Shown here one piece after another: positions 8,850-17,892 of a DNA stretch of 64,000 nucleotides; the first letter of the stretch is position 1; every line of letters begins with the position of its first letter. The notes below the pieces were generated by a model. It was given only the letters and a program-made list of their open reading frames with translations. It did not search any database and had not been told where the DNA came from. The DNA is from an uncultured Alistipes sp. GTDB lineage: Bacteria; Bacteroidota; Bacteroidia; Bacteroidales; Rikenellaceae. The position numbers and the translations under genes are program-made. The stretch lies in the NCBI GenBank assembly GCA_900546065.1, contig URBK01000010.1, positions 1 through 64,000 on the forward strand, written 5' to 3'.

Positions 8850-9770
8850 TCAGCGTTTTTCGGCGGCGCGCATACGTGCCGACCGCGAGCGCGGGTTGGC
8901 CTCGATCTCGGCCTCGGATGGCACCACGGCCTTGCGTGTCACCACCTCGAAGGGTGTTGTCTGACGTCCGTAGAAGTCGCTCTCGACGCGCCCCTCGAAA
9001 TTACCGCTGCGCATGAAGTTCTTGACCAGACGGTCCTCGAGCGAGTGGTACGAGATAACCACCAGCCGTCCGCCCGGGCGCAGCACCCGCAGCGACTGTT
9101 CGAGCGCCATCTTCAACGCCTCCATCTCGCCGTTGACCTCGATGCGCAGCGCCTGAAACAGCTTCGTAAGGAACTTCGCCCCGTCCTTGCGGGGGGTGCA
9201 GGGCGCAACGGCCTCCACCAGCTGCCGCGTCGTGAGTATAGGCTCCGTGCGGCGGCTGCGGTCGATGCACGCGGCGATCTTCCACGTAGTCTCCAGCTCG
9301 CCCCAGTCGCGCAGCACCCGCGCCAGAGTATCCGTATCGTACCCGTTCACCACATCGGCCGCGGTACGGCCGCCGCGGCGGTTCATACGCATGTCCAGCG
9401 GACCGTCGCTGCGGAACGAGAATCCCCGCGCAGCATCGTCGAAGTGGTGCGATGAGACTCCCAGATCGGCCAGTATGCCGTCCACCTGCCGCACACCGCG
9501 CAGACGCAGCGCCCCACGCATGAAACGGAAGTTGCTCTGCACGTAGTGCAGGCGCCCGTCGTCGGGGACGTTGGCCTCGGTGTCGCGGTCCTGATCGAAG
9601 GCATAGAGCCGCCCCTGCGGCCCCAAGGCCGAGAGTATGCGGCGCGAATGCCCGCCGCCGCCGAAGGTAAGGTCGACATAGGTGCCCGCCGCGTCGATCT
9701 CAAGCAGCGATATGGCCTCGTCGGCCATGACGGGTATGTGGTATGGTACGGAGCCCGAAGAGGTTGTCAT
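8850..9770 (-). CDS. rsmH: 16S rRNA (cytosine-1402-N4)-methyltransferase
   Basis: RsmH methylates C1402 in the ribosomal P site using SAM. The chosen start gives 306 residues beginning MTTSSGSVPYHIPVMADEA. HIPVM, the SAM-binding DLTFGGGGHS, DLGVSSHHFD, RRGGRTAADVV and SYHSLEDRLVK are all diagnostic. The open frame extends upstream to about 10001, but that extension has no family similarity and reads into the guaB promoter region, so 9770 is preferred. It is the first gene of the dcw cluster here; no mraZ is visible upstream, where guaB is transcribed away. Confidence 0.95.
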   Translation of the reverse strand: MTTSSGSVPYHIPVMADEAISLLEIDAAGTYVDLTFGGGGHSRRILSALGPQGRLYAFDQDRDTEANVPDDGRLHYVQSNFRFMRGALRLRGVRQVDGILADLGVSSHHFDDAARGFSFRSDGPLDMRMNRRGGRTAADVVNGYDTDTLARVLRDWGELETTWKIAACIDRSRRTEPILTTRQLVEAVAPCTPRKDGAKFLTKLFQALRIEVNGEMEALKMALEQSLRVLRPGGRLVVISYHSLEDRLVKNFMRSGNFEGRVESDFYGRQTTPFEVVTRKAVVPSEAEIEANPRSRSARMRAAEKR

Positions 9771-9950
9771 TTTCAAAAGCGCATATTCGGTGGTAAAGTT
9801 ACTGCTTTTGGAATAATTCTCGATGGCTTGGCCGCATATATTTTTTCGGCCGCGGCGCCCCCACGCCCCTACCTCAACAACATACACCCGCCCCGCCCGC
9901 CGGCACCGGACAAAAAAATCCGACCCTCCGCCCGAAAATCGAGGGCGAAT

Positions 9951-9982
9951 TTTGGAGGTCTCTATTTTTATGGCTAACTTTG
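9951..9982 (+). promoter_or_regulatory. guaB promoter, canonical Bacteroidota type
   Basis: TTTG at 9951-9954 (-33 element) is separated by exactly 20 bases from TAACTTTG at 9975-9982 (-7 element). The start codon of guaB lies 25 bases downstream. On the opposite strand a weaker TAACTTTA (complement of 9794-9801) may serve rsmH. Confidence 0.7.
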
Positions 9983-10007
9983 TGCGCAACAAAAACCCCA
10001 AGTACTT

Positions 10008-11480
10008 ATGTCGTTCATAGATGAAAGGGTACAGTCGACAGGGTTGACTTTCGACGACGTGTTGCTCGTACCCGCCTACTCAGAAGTGTTGCCGCGGACA
10101 GTCTCGACCGAGACATACTTTTCGCGAAATATCAAGTTGAACATACCCATCGTGTCGGCCGCCATGGATACGGTCACCGAGGCTCCTCTGGCCATAGCGC
10201 TCGCTCGTGAAGGAGGCATAGGCGTGATTCACAAGAATATGACCATCGCCGAGCAGGCTGCGCACGTGCGCCGCGTAAAGCGTGCCGAGAACGGCATGAT
10301 CTACGATCCCATCACCATCACCAAGGATCAGACCGTAGGCGACGCCCTGCAGCTCATGCACGACAACAAGATCGGCGGAATACCCGTCATCGACGCGCAG
10401 AATACGCTCATCGGCATCGTCACAAACCGCGACCTGCGCTTCCAGCGCGACATGAGCCGCCGCATCGAGGAGGTGATGACAAAGGAGAACATCATCACCA
10501 CCCACAGCACCGAACTCGAGAAGGCCTCGGAGATACTGCTGCGCAACAAGATCGAGAAGCTGCCCGTGGTGGACGACCACGGCAAGCTCATCGGCCTGAT
10601 CACATACAAGGACATAACCAAGGTTCAGGACCACCCCAATGCCTGCAAGGACTCGAAGGGACGTCTTCGCGTAGCGGCCGGCATCGGTGTCACGGCCGAC
10701 GCCGTGGAGCGCGTGCGCGCCCTCATCACCGAGAGTGTCGACGCCGTAGTCATAGACTCGTCGCACGGACACTCGAAGAATGTGGTCAACACGCTCAAGC
10801 GTGTCAAGAGCGAGTTCCCCGAACTCGACGTGGTGGTGGGCAACATCGCTACGGCCGAGGCCGCACGCTACCTCGTGGAGGCGGGCGCCGACGGCATCAA
10901 GGTGGGCATAGGCCCCGGCTCGATCTGCACCACGCGTATCATCGCGGGCTGCGGCGTGCCCCAGCTCTCGGCCATCTACGACGCGGCCCACGCCATCAAG
11001 GGCAGCGGCATCCCCGTCATCGCCGACGGCGGTCTGCGTTACTCGGGCGACTGCGTCAAGGCTCTGGCCGCAGGCGGCGACAGCGTCATGATCGGCTCGA
11101 TGTTCGCCGGCACGGAGGAGTCGCCCGGCGAAACCATCATCTACAACGGCCGTAAGTTCAAGACATACCGCGGTATGGGTTCTATCGACGCCATGAAGGC
11201 CGGATCGAAGGACCGCTACTTCCAGAACGACGTCAACAACGACAACAAGCTCGTACCCGAAGGCATCGTGGGCCGCGTACCATTCAAGGGCTCGCTCAGC
11301 GAGACGGTCTACCAGCTCGTGGGCGGCATACGTGCCGGCATGGGTCTCTGCGGCGCAAAGGACATACCCTCGCTCAAGAAGGCCAAGTTCGTGCGCATCA
11401 CCTCGAACGGCGTGGTTGAGAGTCACCCCCACGACGTGACCATCACGCGCGAGACGCCCAACTATTCGCGCGGCGAGTAA
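10008..11480 (+). CDS. guaB: IMP dehydrogenase
   Basis: GuaB oxidises IMP to XMP with NAD, the first committed step to GMP. The protein of 490 residues has the TIM-barrel catalytic core interrupted by two CBS domains (about residues 95-215, containing IPVIDAQ and LPVVDDHG). The active-site loop GPGSICTTR carries Cys307, and the flap with YRGMGS follows. guaA starts 37 bases downstream, so the two GMP-synthesis genes form an operon behind a canonical promoter. Confidence 0.97.
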   Translation: MSFIDERVQSTGLTFDDVLLVPAYSEVLPRTVSTETYFSRNIKLNIPIVSAAMDTVTEAPLAIALAREGGIGVIHKNMTIAEQAAHVRRVKRAENGMIYDPITITKDQTVGDALQLMHDNKIGGIPVIDAQNTLIGIVTNRDLRFQRDMSRRIEEVMTKENIITTHSTELEKASEILLRNKIEKLPVVDDHGKLIGLITYKDITKVQDHPNACKDSKGRLRVAAGIGVTADAVERVRALITESVDAVVIDSSHGHSKNVVNTLKRVKSEFPELDVVVGNIATAEAARYLVEAGADGIKVGIGPGSICTTRIIAGCGVPQLSAIYDAAHAIKGSGIPVIADGGLRYSGDCVKALAAGGDSVMIGSMFAGTEESPGETIIYNGRKFKTYRGMGSIDAMKAGSKDRYFQNDVNNDNKLVPEGIVGRVPFKGSLSETVYQLVGGIRAGMGLCGAKDIPSLKKAKFVRITSNGVVESHPHDVTITRETPNYSRGE

Positions 11481-11517
11481 CGGCGGCAACAACCATCGGA
11501 GAAACCAAAGGACATTT

Positions 11518-13047
11518 ATGACTGAAAAGATATTGATCATAGACTTCGGGTCGCAGTACACGCAGCTCATAGCGCGGCGTGTGCGCGAGCTGAATGTCTA
11601 CTGCGAGATCCACCCCTACAACCACCTGCCGGCGTTGGACGACTCGGTGCGGGGTGTGATCATGTCGGGAAGCCCCTTCTCGGTGCGCGATGCCGCGGCC
11701 CCGCGCATAGACCTCACACCCGTCAAGGGACGGCTGCCGCTGCTGGGCGTATGCTACGGTGCGCAATATCTGGCGCACTTCTACGGCGGCGAGGTTAGCC
11801 CCGCCCCGAGCCGCGAATACGGCCGCGCCATGCTCACGGTAAAGCGTGCGGACGACCCTCTGATGCAGGGACTGCCCTCACCTACACAGGTATGGATGTC
11901 GCACGGCGACACCATCACCCGCGTACCCGCCGGATATGAGGTCATAGCCAGCACCGACGATGTCGAGATGGCGGCCTACCGCATCGCGGGCGAGCAGACG
12001 TGGGGCATACAGTTTCACCCCGAGGTATTCCACTCGACAGACGGTACGCACCTGCTGCGCAACTTTGTCGTAGGTATCTGCGGATGCTCGCAGTCGTGGA
12101 CCTCGGAGAGTTTCGTCGAGACGACGGTTGCCGAGCTGCGCCAGAAGATCGGCGACGACAAGGTCGTGCTCGGACTCTCGGGCGGCGTCGACTCGTCGGT
12201 TGCGGCTGTGCTGCTGCACAAGGCAATAGGCGAACGCCTCTACTGCATCTTCGTCGACTCGGGACTGCTGCGCTGCAACGAGTTCGAGGAGGTGCTCGAA
12301 TCATACAAGGGCATGGGCCTCAATGTCAAGGGCGTGCGCGCCGCAGACCGTTTTCTGGGCGATCTGGCGGGCGTGACCGACCCCGAACAGAAACGCAAGA
12401 TCATAGGCCGCGACTTCGTCGAGGTATTCAACGAGGAGGCCCAGCGCATAGAGGATGTCAAGTGGCTGGCTCAGGGGACGATATATCCCGACGTCGTGGA
12501 GTCGGCTTCGGTCAACGGCCCCGCTGCCAAGATCAAGTCGCACCACAACGTGGGCGGCCTGCCCGAACACATGAACCTGAAGATCGTCGAGCCCCTGCGC
12601 CTGCTCTTCAAGGATGAGGTGCGCCGCGTGGGCCGTACGCTCGGCATCAGCCCGCTGCTCATAGGCCGCCACCCCTTCCCCGGCCCGGGTCTCGGAATAC
12701 GTATTCTGGGCGAGGTCACGGCCGAGAAGGTCGCCGTGCTCCAGAAGGCCGACAAGATCTTCATCGACATGCTCCGCGAGGCCGACCTCTACGACAAGGT
12801 ATGGCAGGCGGGAGTTATGCTGCTGCCGGTACAGAGCGTGGGCGTCATGGGCGACGAACGTACCTACGAAAGCTGCGTTGCGCTGCGCGCCGTAACATCT
12901 ACGGACGGCATGACGGCCGACTGGGTACATCTGCCATACGATTTTCTGGCCAAGGTGTCGAACGAGATAATAAACAAGGTCAACGGCGTAAACCGCGTAG
13001 TCTACGATATCTCGTCAAAACCGCCCGCAACAATCGAGTGGGAGTAA
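11518..13047 (+). CDS. guaA: GMP synthase (glutamine-hydrolysing)
   Basis: GuaA aminates XMP to GMP. The 509-residue protein contains the class I glutamine amidotransferase domain with GVCYGAQ (nucleophile Cys79) and the His-Glu pair in QFHPEV. The ATP pyrophosphatase domain has the PP-loop SGGVDS at about 221-226, and the C-terminal dimerisation domain ends [12 protein letters not shown] as in other GuaA proteins. It follows guaB and is closed by a strong terminator at 13074. Confidence 0.97.
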   Translation: MTEKILIIDFGSQYTQLIARRVRELNVYCEIHPYNHLPALDDSVRGVIMSGSPFSVRDAAAPRIDLTPVKGRLPLLGVCYGAQYLAHFYGGEVSPAPSREYGRAMLTVKRADDPLMQGLPSPTQVWMSHGDTITRVPAGYEVIASTDDVEMAAYRIAGEQTWGIQFHPEVFHSTDGTHLLRNFVVGICGCSQSWTSESFVETTVAELRQKIGDDKVVLGLSGGVDSSVAAVLLHKAIGERLYCIFVDSGLLRCNEFEEVLESYKGMGLNVKGVRAADRFLGDLAGVTDPEQKRKIIGRDFVEVFNEEAQRIEDVKWLAQGTIYPDVVESASVNGPAAKIKSHHNVGGLPEHMNLKIVEPLRLLFKDEVRRVGRTLGISPLLIGRHPFPGPGLGIRILGEVTAEKVAVLQKADKIFIDMLREADLYDKVWQAGVMLLPVQSVGVMGDERTYESCVALRAVTSTDGMTADWVHLPYDFLAKVSNEIINKVNGVNRVVYDISSKPPATIEWE

Positions 13048-13073
13048 CCCGACCCCGATAATAACCATATCAG

Positions 13074-13104
13074 CAGCCCCGACCCTTTGGCCGGGGCTGT
13101 TTTC
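13074..13104 (+). terminator. Rho-independent terminator of guaBA
   Basis: A perfect 8-bp stem, CAGCCCCG pairing with CGGGGCTG, closes a 10-base loop and is followed by TTTTC. It lies 27 bases after the guaA stop. Confidence 0.8.
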
Positions 13105-13146
13105 GTATCCGTCTGTATCGCACCAATATCTGATTTCACGACACAA

Positions 13147-13178
13147 AAATGCCTCCGCACAATCGCACGGAGGCATTT
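13147..13178 (-). terminator. Bidirectional terminator-like hairpin, downstream of mqnD
   Basis: AAATGCCTCCG (13147-13157) pairs perfectly with CGGAGGCATTT (13168-13178) around a 10-base loop. On the minus strand the stem is followed by a T-run, as expected for the end of the mqnD transcript. An 18-base copy of its right side recurs at 13205-13222. Confidence 0.65.
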
Positions 13179-13222
13179 GCCGCCGTTACCACCGATATCT
13201 TAATAATCGCACGGAGGCATTT
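13161..13222. repeat. 18-bp direct repeat duplicating the hairpin arm
   Basis: AATCGCACGGAGGCATTT occurs identically at 13161-13178 and 13205-13222. The second copy is followed by more T residues. Either copy could pair with the single complementary arm at 13147-13157. Confidence 0.75.
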
Positions 13223-13249
13223 TTTATAAACATACTTCGCCGGCCGCCC

Positions 13250-14032
13250 TTACATTCCCTCGACACCCGTCAGGGCTTTCATGGCGGCGCGGCCCTGCGC
13301 GCCCAGCGAGAGCGAGAAGTCGTTCACGAAGAGGGCTATATGCTTGTCGATAACATCATCCTCCAACTCCTGCGCATGCTCCTTGACGAACGGACGCGAC
13401 ACGTCGGGGTGGGCGAAGGCATACTCTATGCTTCGGCGCAGCAGGCGCTCGAAGCGGCCGATCGTCTCCTCCCCCAGCGTGCGGCGCATGACGATACCGC
13501 CCAGCGGCAGGGGCAACGAGGTGCGGCGCTCCCATTCGAGTCCGAGGTCGGCGACGAGTTCGAGGTTGCGGCGCGCATATACGAATCGTCCCTCATGTAT
13601 CAGTACGCCCGCATCGAAGTCGCCCCGTTCGACCGCCGCGGCGATCTCCGAGAAGAGCAGCGGCACACGCTCCCCGATCTCGGGGAACAGACGCGCCACC
13701 AAAGCGTTGGCCGTAGTATGCAGCCCGGGCACGGCGATACGCCGCAGAGGTGCCCGTTCACCCCACCGCCGCACCAGAAGCGGGCCGTTGCCGCGGCCGA
13801 GAGCCGCACCGCTATCCAGAAGACGGTACTCGGACGTTATCTCCGGCAGCAGCGCACAGCTCATCTTGCTTATGTCGGGTGCGCCCGCCTCCAACGCACG
13901 GTTCAGCTCCTCGATGTCGTGATACGCCACGTCGAAGGCAAAACCGTCAAGGTCGATGCGGCCGTTGATGATGGCATCGAACATGAAGGTGTCGTTCGGG
14001 CAGGGCGATATGGACAGTTTGAGTCGTTGCAT
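13250..14032 (-). CDS. mqnD: 1,4-dihydroxy-6-naphthoate synthase (futalosine pathway)
   Basis: MqnD converts the cyclic futalosine-derived intermediate to 1,4-dihydroxy-6-naphthoate in the alternative menaquinone route. The chosen start gives 260 residues beginning MQRLKLSISPCPNDTFMFDA. The SPCPNDTF motif at residues 9-16, the DIEELNRALE and DISKMSCALLPEI segments and the periplasmic-binding-protein-like fold pattern are typical of MqnD, as distinct from MqnA. The longer open frame to 14206 adds an Arg/Ser-rich stretch without family similarity. It follows the rhamnosidase stop by 13 bases. mqnB is in the same minus-strand gene run at 17299. Confidence 0.88.
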   Translation of the reverse strand: MQRLKLSISPCPNDTFMFDAIINGRIDLDGFAFDVAYHDIEELNRALEAGAPDISKMSCALLPEITSEYRLLDSGAALGRGNGPLLVRRWGERAPLRRIAVPGLHTTANALVARLFPEIGERVPLLFSEIAAAVERGDFDAGVLIHEGRFVYARRNLELVADLGLEWERRTSLPLPLGGIVMRRTLGEETIGRFERLLRRSIEYAFAHPDVSRPFVKEHAQELEDDVIDKHIALFVNDFSLSLGAQGRAAMKALTGVEGM

Positions 14033-14045
14033 GGTTTTACGTTTG

Positions 14046-16754
14046 TCAGATTCTCGATTTGAGCGTATAGTGTCCCGACGCCAGCTCGTAGAGCGCGCGG
14101 CCGTCGCGGACGCCTGCGCGGCGCACGCCGTCACCCTCCTTGACCTTGGGCTCCGCACCCGAGAAGGGAAGCCATACCGTCGCCGTCGTGCCGACGGGAA
14201 CGTCACACTCGAGCGTAAAGCGTCCCTTGCGGTTCTGCCAGCGGATGGCTATCGGGCCGTATGTCGTCATGTGGGTATATTCCACCCACTCGAGGCCCTC
14301 GGGCACCGACGGACACACCTCGAAGCTGCGGAAGCCCGCCTCGGTGGCACGCAGGCCCGCCAGATCACGGTAGAACCATACAAGGCCGCCGCCGAACATC
14401 GGGTGGTTGTGCGAGTCGTTGCCGTTCCAGTTCTCCCACGTGACGGTCGCGCCCTGCTCGATCCACCAGCCGTAGCCCGGGAAGGTGCGCTGATTCATTA
14501 TCTTGTATGCGAGGTCGGCCATACCGTTGTCGCACAGCACCTCGAAGAGGTAACGCGTGCCGACGATACCCGTATCGAGATGGTCGTCACACTCGGCTAT
14601 GTTGTCCCTCAGCGCCTTGACAACCTTCGCGCGGCAATCGTCCGGAACACCTATGCGCAGCGCCAGAACATTGCTTCCGTGCTTGCCGTAGGATCCGGTT
14701 GCAGGGTCATAGAAGGCACGGTGGAAGGCTGCGGCCGTACGGTCGCGCAGCGCCGCGAACTCCGCCTGCTCCTCCGTGCGGCCCAGCACTTCGGCCGCCG
14801 AAGCCGCGATGTCGGCACACTGCCACAGGAAGAAGGTATGTACGAGATCCGTACGCGGCAGCTCGCGCGGCGGAAGCCAGTCGCCCAGATTCTTCCACGG
14901 CTGCACGTCGTTCGAGAGCATGATGCCCGTATCCGAGTCGACCCATGTGGTCATCCAGCGCACGTGACGGCACATCGACTCGAAGTTCTCCTCCAGCTCG
15001 CGCCGGTCGCCATAGTGGCGGTAGAACTCCCACGGCATGATCTCCATTGCCGCGCCCCAGCCTACACCGCCGCCGCACCCGGGCTGCCACGGCGCCGAAT
15101 TGGGAACATAGCCGCCGTAGGTCTGCGCACCGCGTATGTCGCGAAGCCACTTGTTGTAGAAGGTCTGAGCCTCGAAATTGTGCATCACCGTGGCGCATGC
15201 CACCTGCCCGTCTCCAGTATAGGGCGAACGCTCGCGGTGCGGGCAGTCGCTCGCAACCGAACCGTGCATGTTGTCGAGCTGGCTGCGCTGCCAGATAGCG
15301 TTTATGCGGTTCAGAAGATCGTTCGACGTGACGAAGTGTCCCGATACCGATACGTCCGAATTTACGGCATGGGCCTCGACCTGATCCGCACGCAGCTCCG
15401 ACAGGCCCGAGATCTCGACCTCCGAGAAGACGAACCACGTGAAACGCGCATGGTACGACTCGTCGCCCGTGCCGCGTGCCGTATATGAGTTCGTCCCCAT
15501 GAACGACTCGCACACATATTTGATCTCTATGCGGTCGCCCGCCGCGGCCGCGATATTCTTCAGCGCCACCCATCCTGACACCTCCTCCGGAAAACGCACG
15601 CGGAACGTACCCGCATCGGTGCGTTCGATGCTCACGGGGGCATAGCGGCGCGTGATGCGGTCCGCAGGGCCGTTCTGTGCGATGAGCTTGCCGCAGGGGG
15701 CGCGCTTCACCGCCGCGGCGGCCCACGACGAGTCGTCATAACCCGCCTCGGCCCAGCCGTCATGCTCCAGACGGGCATCGTAATGCTCACCCAGATATAC
15801 CTGATCGCTCACGATGGCGCTGCGCTCCACGCGCCACGACGTATCGCTGGCGATGACCTCGCGCGTGCCGTCCTCATACTCGATCTCGATCTGGCCCATG
15901 AATCGCGGCGTGCCGTAGCCCAACGCCGCCCAATACTCAACCATGTCGTAGAAACCGTTGCCGAGAATCGCACCCACGGCATTAGCACCCTCGCGCAGCA
16001 GGGGCTTCAGGTCGTAGCTTACGTACATGACCGTATATTCACGGAATGGATCCGTCACCACGATCGGACGCGTACCCAGTTTCGGGCGGCGGTCGTAGTT
16101 TGTCTGGTTGGGCGTCAGGTAATCCTCGCCCACGCGGCTGCCGTTAACATAGAGCTCGAAGTACCCCAGACCCGTGCCGTAGAAGCGGGCCGAGCGTACA
16201 CCCTTCCCGACCGTGAACTCACGGCGCAGCAGCGGCGCCGGCACCACGTCGCGGCTGCCCGCAACGTCGTACGACTCCTCGCCCTGCCACGGCGCGCCGA
16301 TCCACTCGCCGCGCCACTCATCCTTCGAGAGCAGGCCCGTATGCCAATGCGCCGGCGCACTCCACTCCGAGGCGCGCCCCTGCTCGTCCCACACCATCAC
16401 CTGCCACCAGTAGGATGTGCGCGACGCCAAAGGCCCCCCGTAGGGTATGAAGGCCGACTCCGACGACTCCACACGGCCCGAATCCCACACTGCCGAATCA
16501 AAGCCCGTCTCGCTCAGGGCCACACGTATGCGATAGGCCGTCTGCGCGGCGCCGCGCACGTCTCGGCCGTTCATGTTGATCCACGCCAGCCGCGGCTGCG
16601 ACACATCTATCAGCGGGTCGGCCGCATATTCGCATGTCAGGCGTTCGGGGGTAATGGAACTCTCGCCGCGTACGGCCGCGACGCCCCGCACGCCGCACGA
16701 CAGCACCGCCGCCACCGCGACTGCCGCCAAAAGGGTAATTTTTCGGATGTTCAT
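14046..16754 (-). CDS. Alpha-L-rhamnosidase, GH78
   Basis: This secreted enzyme is predicted to release terminal alpha-L-rhamnose from plant or bacterial glycans. The protein has 902 residues. An N-terminal signal with a possible lipobox (VLSC, about Cys20) is followed by the fibronectin-like and beta-sandwich domains usual for the family (PRLAWINMNG, WRGEWIGAPW). The (alpha/alpha)6 barrel carries SDCPHRERSPYTGDGQ, GYVPNSAP and GATVTWENWN, whose acidic residues correspond to the GH78 catalytic region. A beta-sandwich at the C-terminus ends the protein. It sits between a small membrane protein and mqnD, with no SusC/SusD pair nearby, so it is not part of a classical polysaccharide utilisation locus here. 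Confidence 0.9.
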   Translation of the reverse strand: MNIRKITLLAAVAVAAVLSCGVRGVAAVRGESSITPERLTCEYAADPLIDVSQPRLAWINMNGRDVRGAAQTAYRIRVALSETGFDSAVWDSGRVESSESAFIPYGGPLASRTSYWWQVMVWDEQGRASEWSAPAHWHTGLLSKDEWRGEWIGAPWQGEESYDVAGSRDVVPAPLLRREFTVGKGVRSARFYGTGLGYFELYVNGSRVGEDYLTPNQTNYDRRPKLGTRPIVVTDPFREYTVMYVSYDLKPLLREGANAVGAILGNGFYDMVEYWAALGYGTPRFMGQIEIEYEDGTREVIASDTSWRVERSAIVSDQVYLGEHYDARLEHDGWAEAGYDDSSWAAAAVKRAPCGKLIAQNGPADRITRRYAPVSIERTDAGTFRVRFPEEVSGWVALKNIAAAAGDRIEIKYVCESFMGTNSYTARGTGDESYHARFTWFVFSEVEISGLSELRADQVEAHAVNSDVSVSGHFVTSNDLLNRINAIWQRSQLDNMHGSVASDCPHRERSPYTGDGQVACATVMHNFEAQTFYNKWLRDIRGAQTYGGYVPNSAPWQPGCGGGVGWGAAMEIMPWEFYRHYGDRRELEENFESMCRHVRWMTTWVDSDTGIMLSNDVQPWKNLGDWLPPRELPRTDLVHTFFLWQCADIAASAAEVLGRTEEQAEFAALRDRTAAAFHRAFYDPATGSYGKHGSNVLALRIGVPDDCRAKVVKALRDNIAECDDHLDTGIVGTRYLFEVLCDNGMADLAYKIMNQRTFPGYGWWIEQGATVTWENWNGNDSHNHPMFGGGLVWFYRDLAGLRATEAGFRSFEVCPSVPEGLEWVEYTHMTTYGPIAIRWQNRKGRFTLECDVPVGTTATVWLPFSGAEPKVKEGDGVRRAGVRDGRALYELASGHYTLKSRI

Positions 16755-16804
16755 TCAAATAGGTTTTAGGTTGGTGTTTTCTGATTGGTATTTTCTGCGT
16801 ATGA

Positions 16805-16880
16805 TTCAGGTTCCGGGTTAAGGTTAAGGTTAAATTTAGAGTTATAATTCGAGCGGATTCGTGTTCGGATTCGGGCAAGC
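16805..16880. repeat. Degenerate short repeats upstream of the rhamnosidase gene
   Basis: The stretch contains GGTTAA repeated with a six-base period (16815-16833), followed by a second motif in which GGATTCG recurs at about 16855 and 16868. It is AT-rich compared with its surroundings and lies between the small membrane protein gene and the GH78 start. Confidence 0.5.
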
Positions 16881-16883
16881 CGT

Positions 16884-17123
16884 CTAATGGTTGCCTTCGA
16901 GTTCGTCGATACGCCGCTGCAGCTCCTCCGTGCGGCGGCGGCACTCGGCGCGCCCGCCCATGTGTCCCAACAGCCACCCCGCAAAGAAGGTGAAACCGAA
17001 CATCAGCACGTATGTGCCCACACGCGACAGCCACAGGCTTATGTTATCCTTCAACAGCAGCATCACGACCAGCACTATGGCCACAGCCAGAAGGTAGATC
17101 AGGTATTTGGTAAAATTGTTCAT
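16884..17123 (-). CDS. Small two-helix membrane protein with coiled-coil tail
   Basis: This small protein has 79 residues, starting MNNFTKYLIYLLAVAIVLVV. Two hydrophobic helices (about residues 7-25 and 36-54) flank a short loop. A charged C-terminal helix with RRRTEELQRRIDELEG follows, probably a cytoplasmic coiled coil. The layout resembles LapA/DUF1049-type small membrane proteins, but I cannot assign it with certainty. The longer open frame covering this region is a shadow of mqnB and is not used. It is co-directional with mqnB upstream and the GH78 gene downstream. Confidence 0.65.
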   Translation of the reverse strand: MNNFTKYLIYLLAVAIVLVVMLLLKDNISLWLSRVGTYVLMFGFTFFAGWLLGHMGGRAECRRRTEELQRRIDELEGNH

Positions 17124-17222
17124 GGCTTCAAATCTTATATGGCATCTCTTACAGGGCCACGCAAGCCTTACGACATACGTCCGTCCCGCAATATTCTGTC
17201 GGCGGCAGGCATCCCCTCCGCC

Positions 17223-17283
17223 GCAACACACATATCGTCCCGCTGCAACACACATAACGTCCGCCGCAACAGCCATGCCGCCC
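17223..17283. repeat. Tandem repeat, 22-bp unit, about 2.5 copies
   Basis: GCAACACACATATCGTCC at 17223 is repeated as GCAACACACATAACGTCC at 17245, and a third degraded unit starts at 17266. The array is in the gap between mqnB and the small membrane protein. Confidence 0.6.
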
Positions 17284-17298
17284 CGGCCGCTGCACATG

Positions 17299-17892
17299 TC
17301 ATTCATCCATCGCCGCTGCTGCGGCGCCCAGAGCCTCCACGGCCTCGGCCTCGCGCCACTCCAAGCGTTTGTCGCCAACGTGGTTCGAGATGGCGCGAAG
17401 GTGCATATACTTCGTCTCGAGCTCCCGGCATACGGCCGCCACGGCCGCCCCCTCCATCTGCTCGACAACAGGCAGCGCCGTACCGTAATTCTCCATCTGC
17501 GGCTCCGAAAGCGACGCCACGGCCTCGCCCACGACATTCACCGTAACGGCCCTTGCCGCCGGAAGCGACGTGCGGCGCGGCGTGAGATAGCTGAGCCGAT
17601 AGGCTGCGGGCAGCGCCGCAACGCTGTCCTCGACTATCTCCACGACATCGCCCGCATGCAACACCCCGTCACATGCCCCCGCGATACCGCACAAGACGGC
17701 ACGGCGCGGACGCCACACGCGCAACGCCCGTACCGTACCCGCCGCAGCCTCGGCCATGCCTACCCCCACTACCGCTATCGCCGCATCGGCACGCCGGCGG
17801 CGCAGACCCGCCGCCTCGCCTTCGGTAGGGAAGAGGTAGAGCGTCGAGACCTCCCTTGCGGCATCAGTCGCGTCCGACGATGGCCTCGACAT
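17299..17892 (-). CDS. mqnB: Futalosine hydrolase
   Basis: MqnB cleaves futalosine to dehypoxanthine futalosine plus hypoxanthine in the alternative menaquinone pathway. The 197-residue protein has the nucleoside-phosphorylase/MTAN fold signatures VVGVGMAEAA, LCGIAGACDG, VEQMEGAAVAAVC (the Met-Glu substrate motif) and LRAISNHVGD with its catalytic Asp. The last motif favours futalosine hydrolase over MTA/SAH nucleosidase. Its start at 17892 overlaps the end of the upstream aminopeptidase gene by 29 bases, so the two are probably translationally coupled. Confidence 0.85.
   Translation of the reverse strand: MSRPSSDATDAAREVSTLYLFPTEGEAAGLRRRRADAAIAVVGVGMAEAAAGTVRALRVWRPRRAVLCGIAGACDGVLHAGDVVEIVEDSVAALPAAYRLSYLTPRRTSLPAARAVTVNVVGEAVASLSEPQMENYGTALPVVEQMEGAAVAAVCRELETKYMHLRAISNHVGDKRLEWREAEAVEALGAAAAAMDE

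Noticed and set aside
8850..10001. Long form of rsmH starting at 10001
   Set aside because: The extra 77 residues lie in the divergent promoter region of guaB and show no RsmH similarity. The start at 9770 gives a normal-length enzyme.
10080..11570. Minus-strand open frame of 496 codons opposite guaB
   Set aside because: Antisense to an unambiguous guaB with its own promoter; no domain content.
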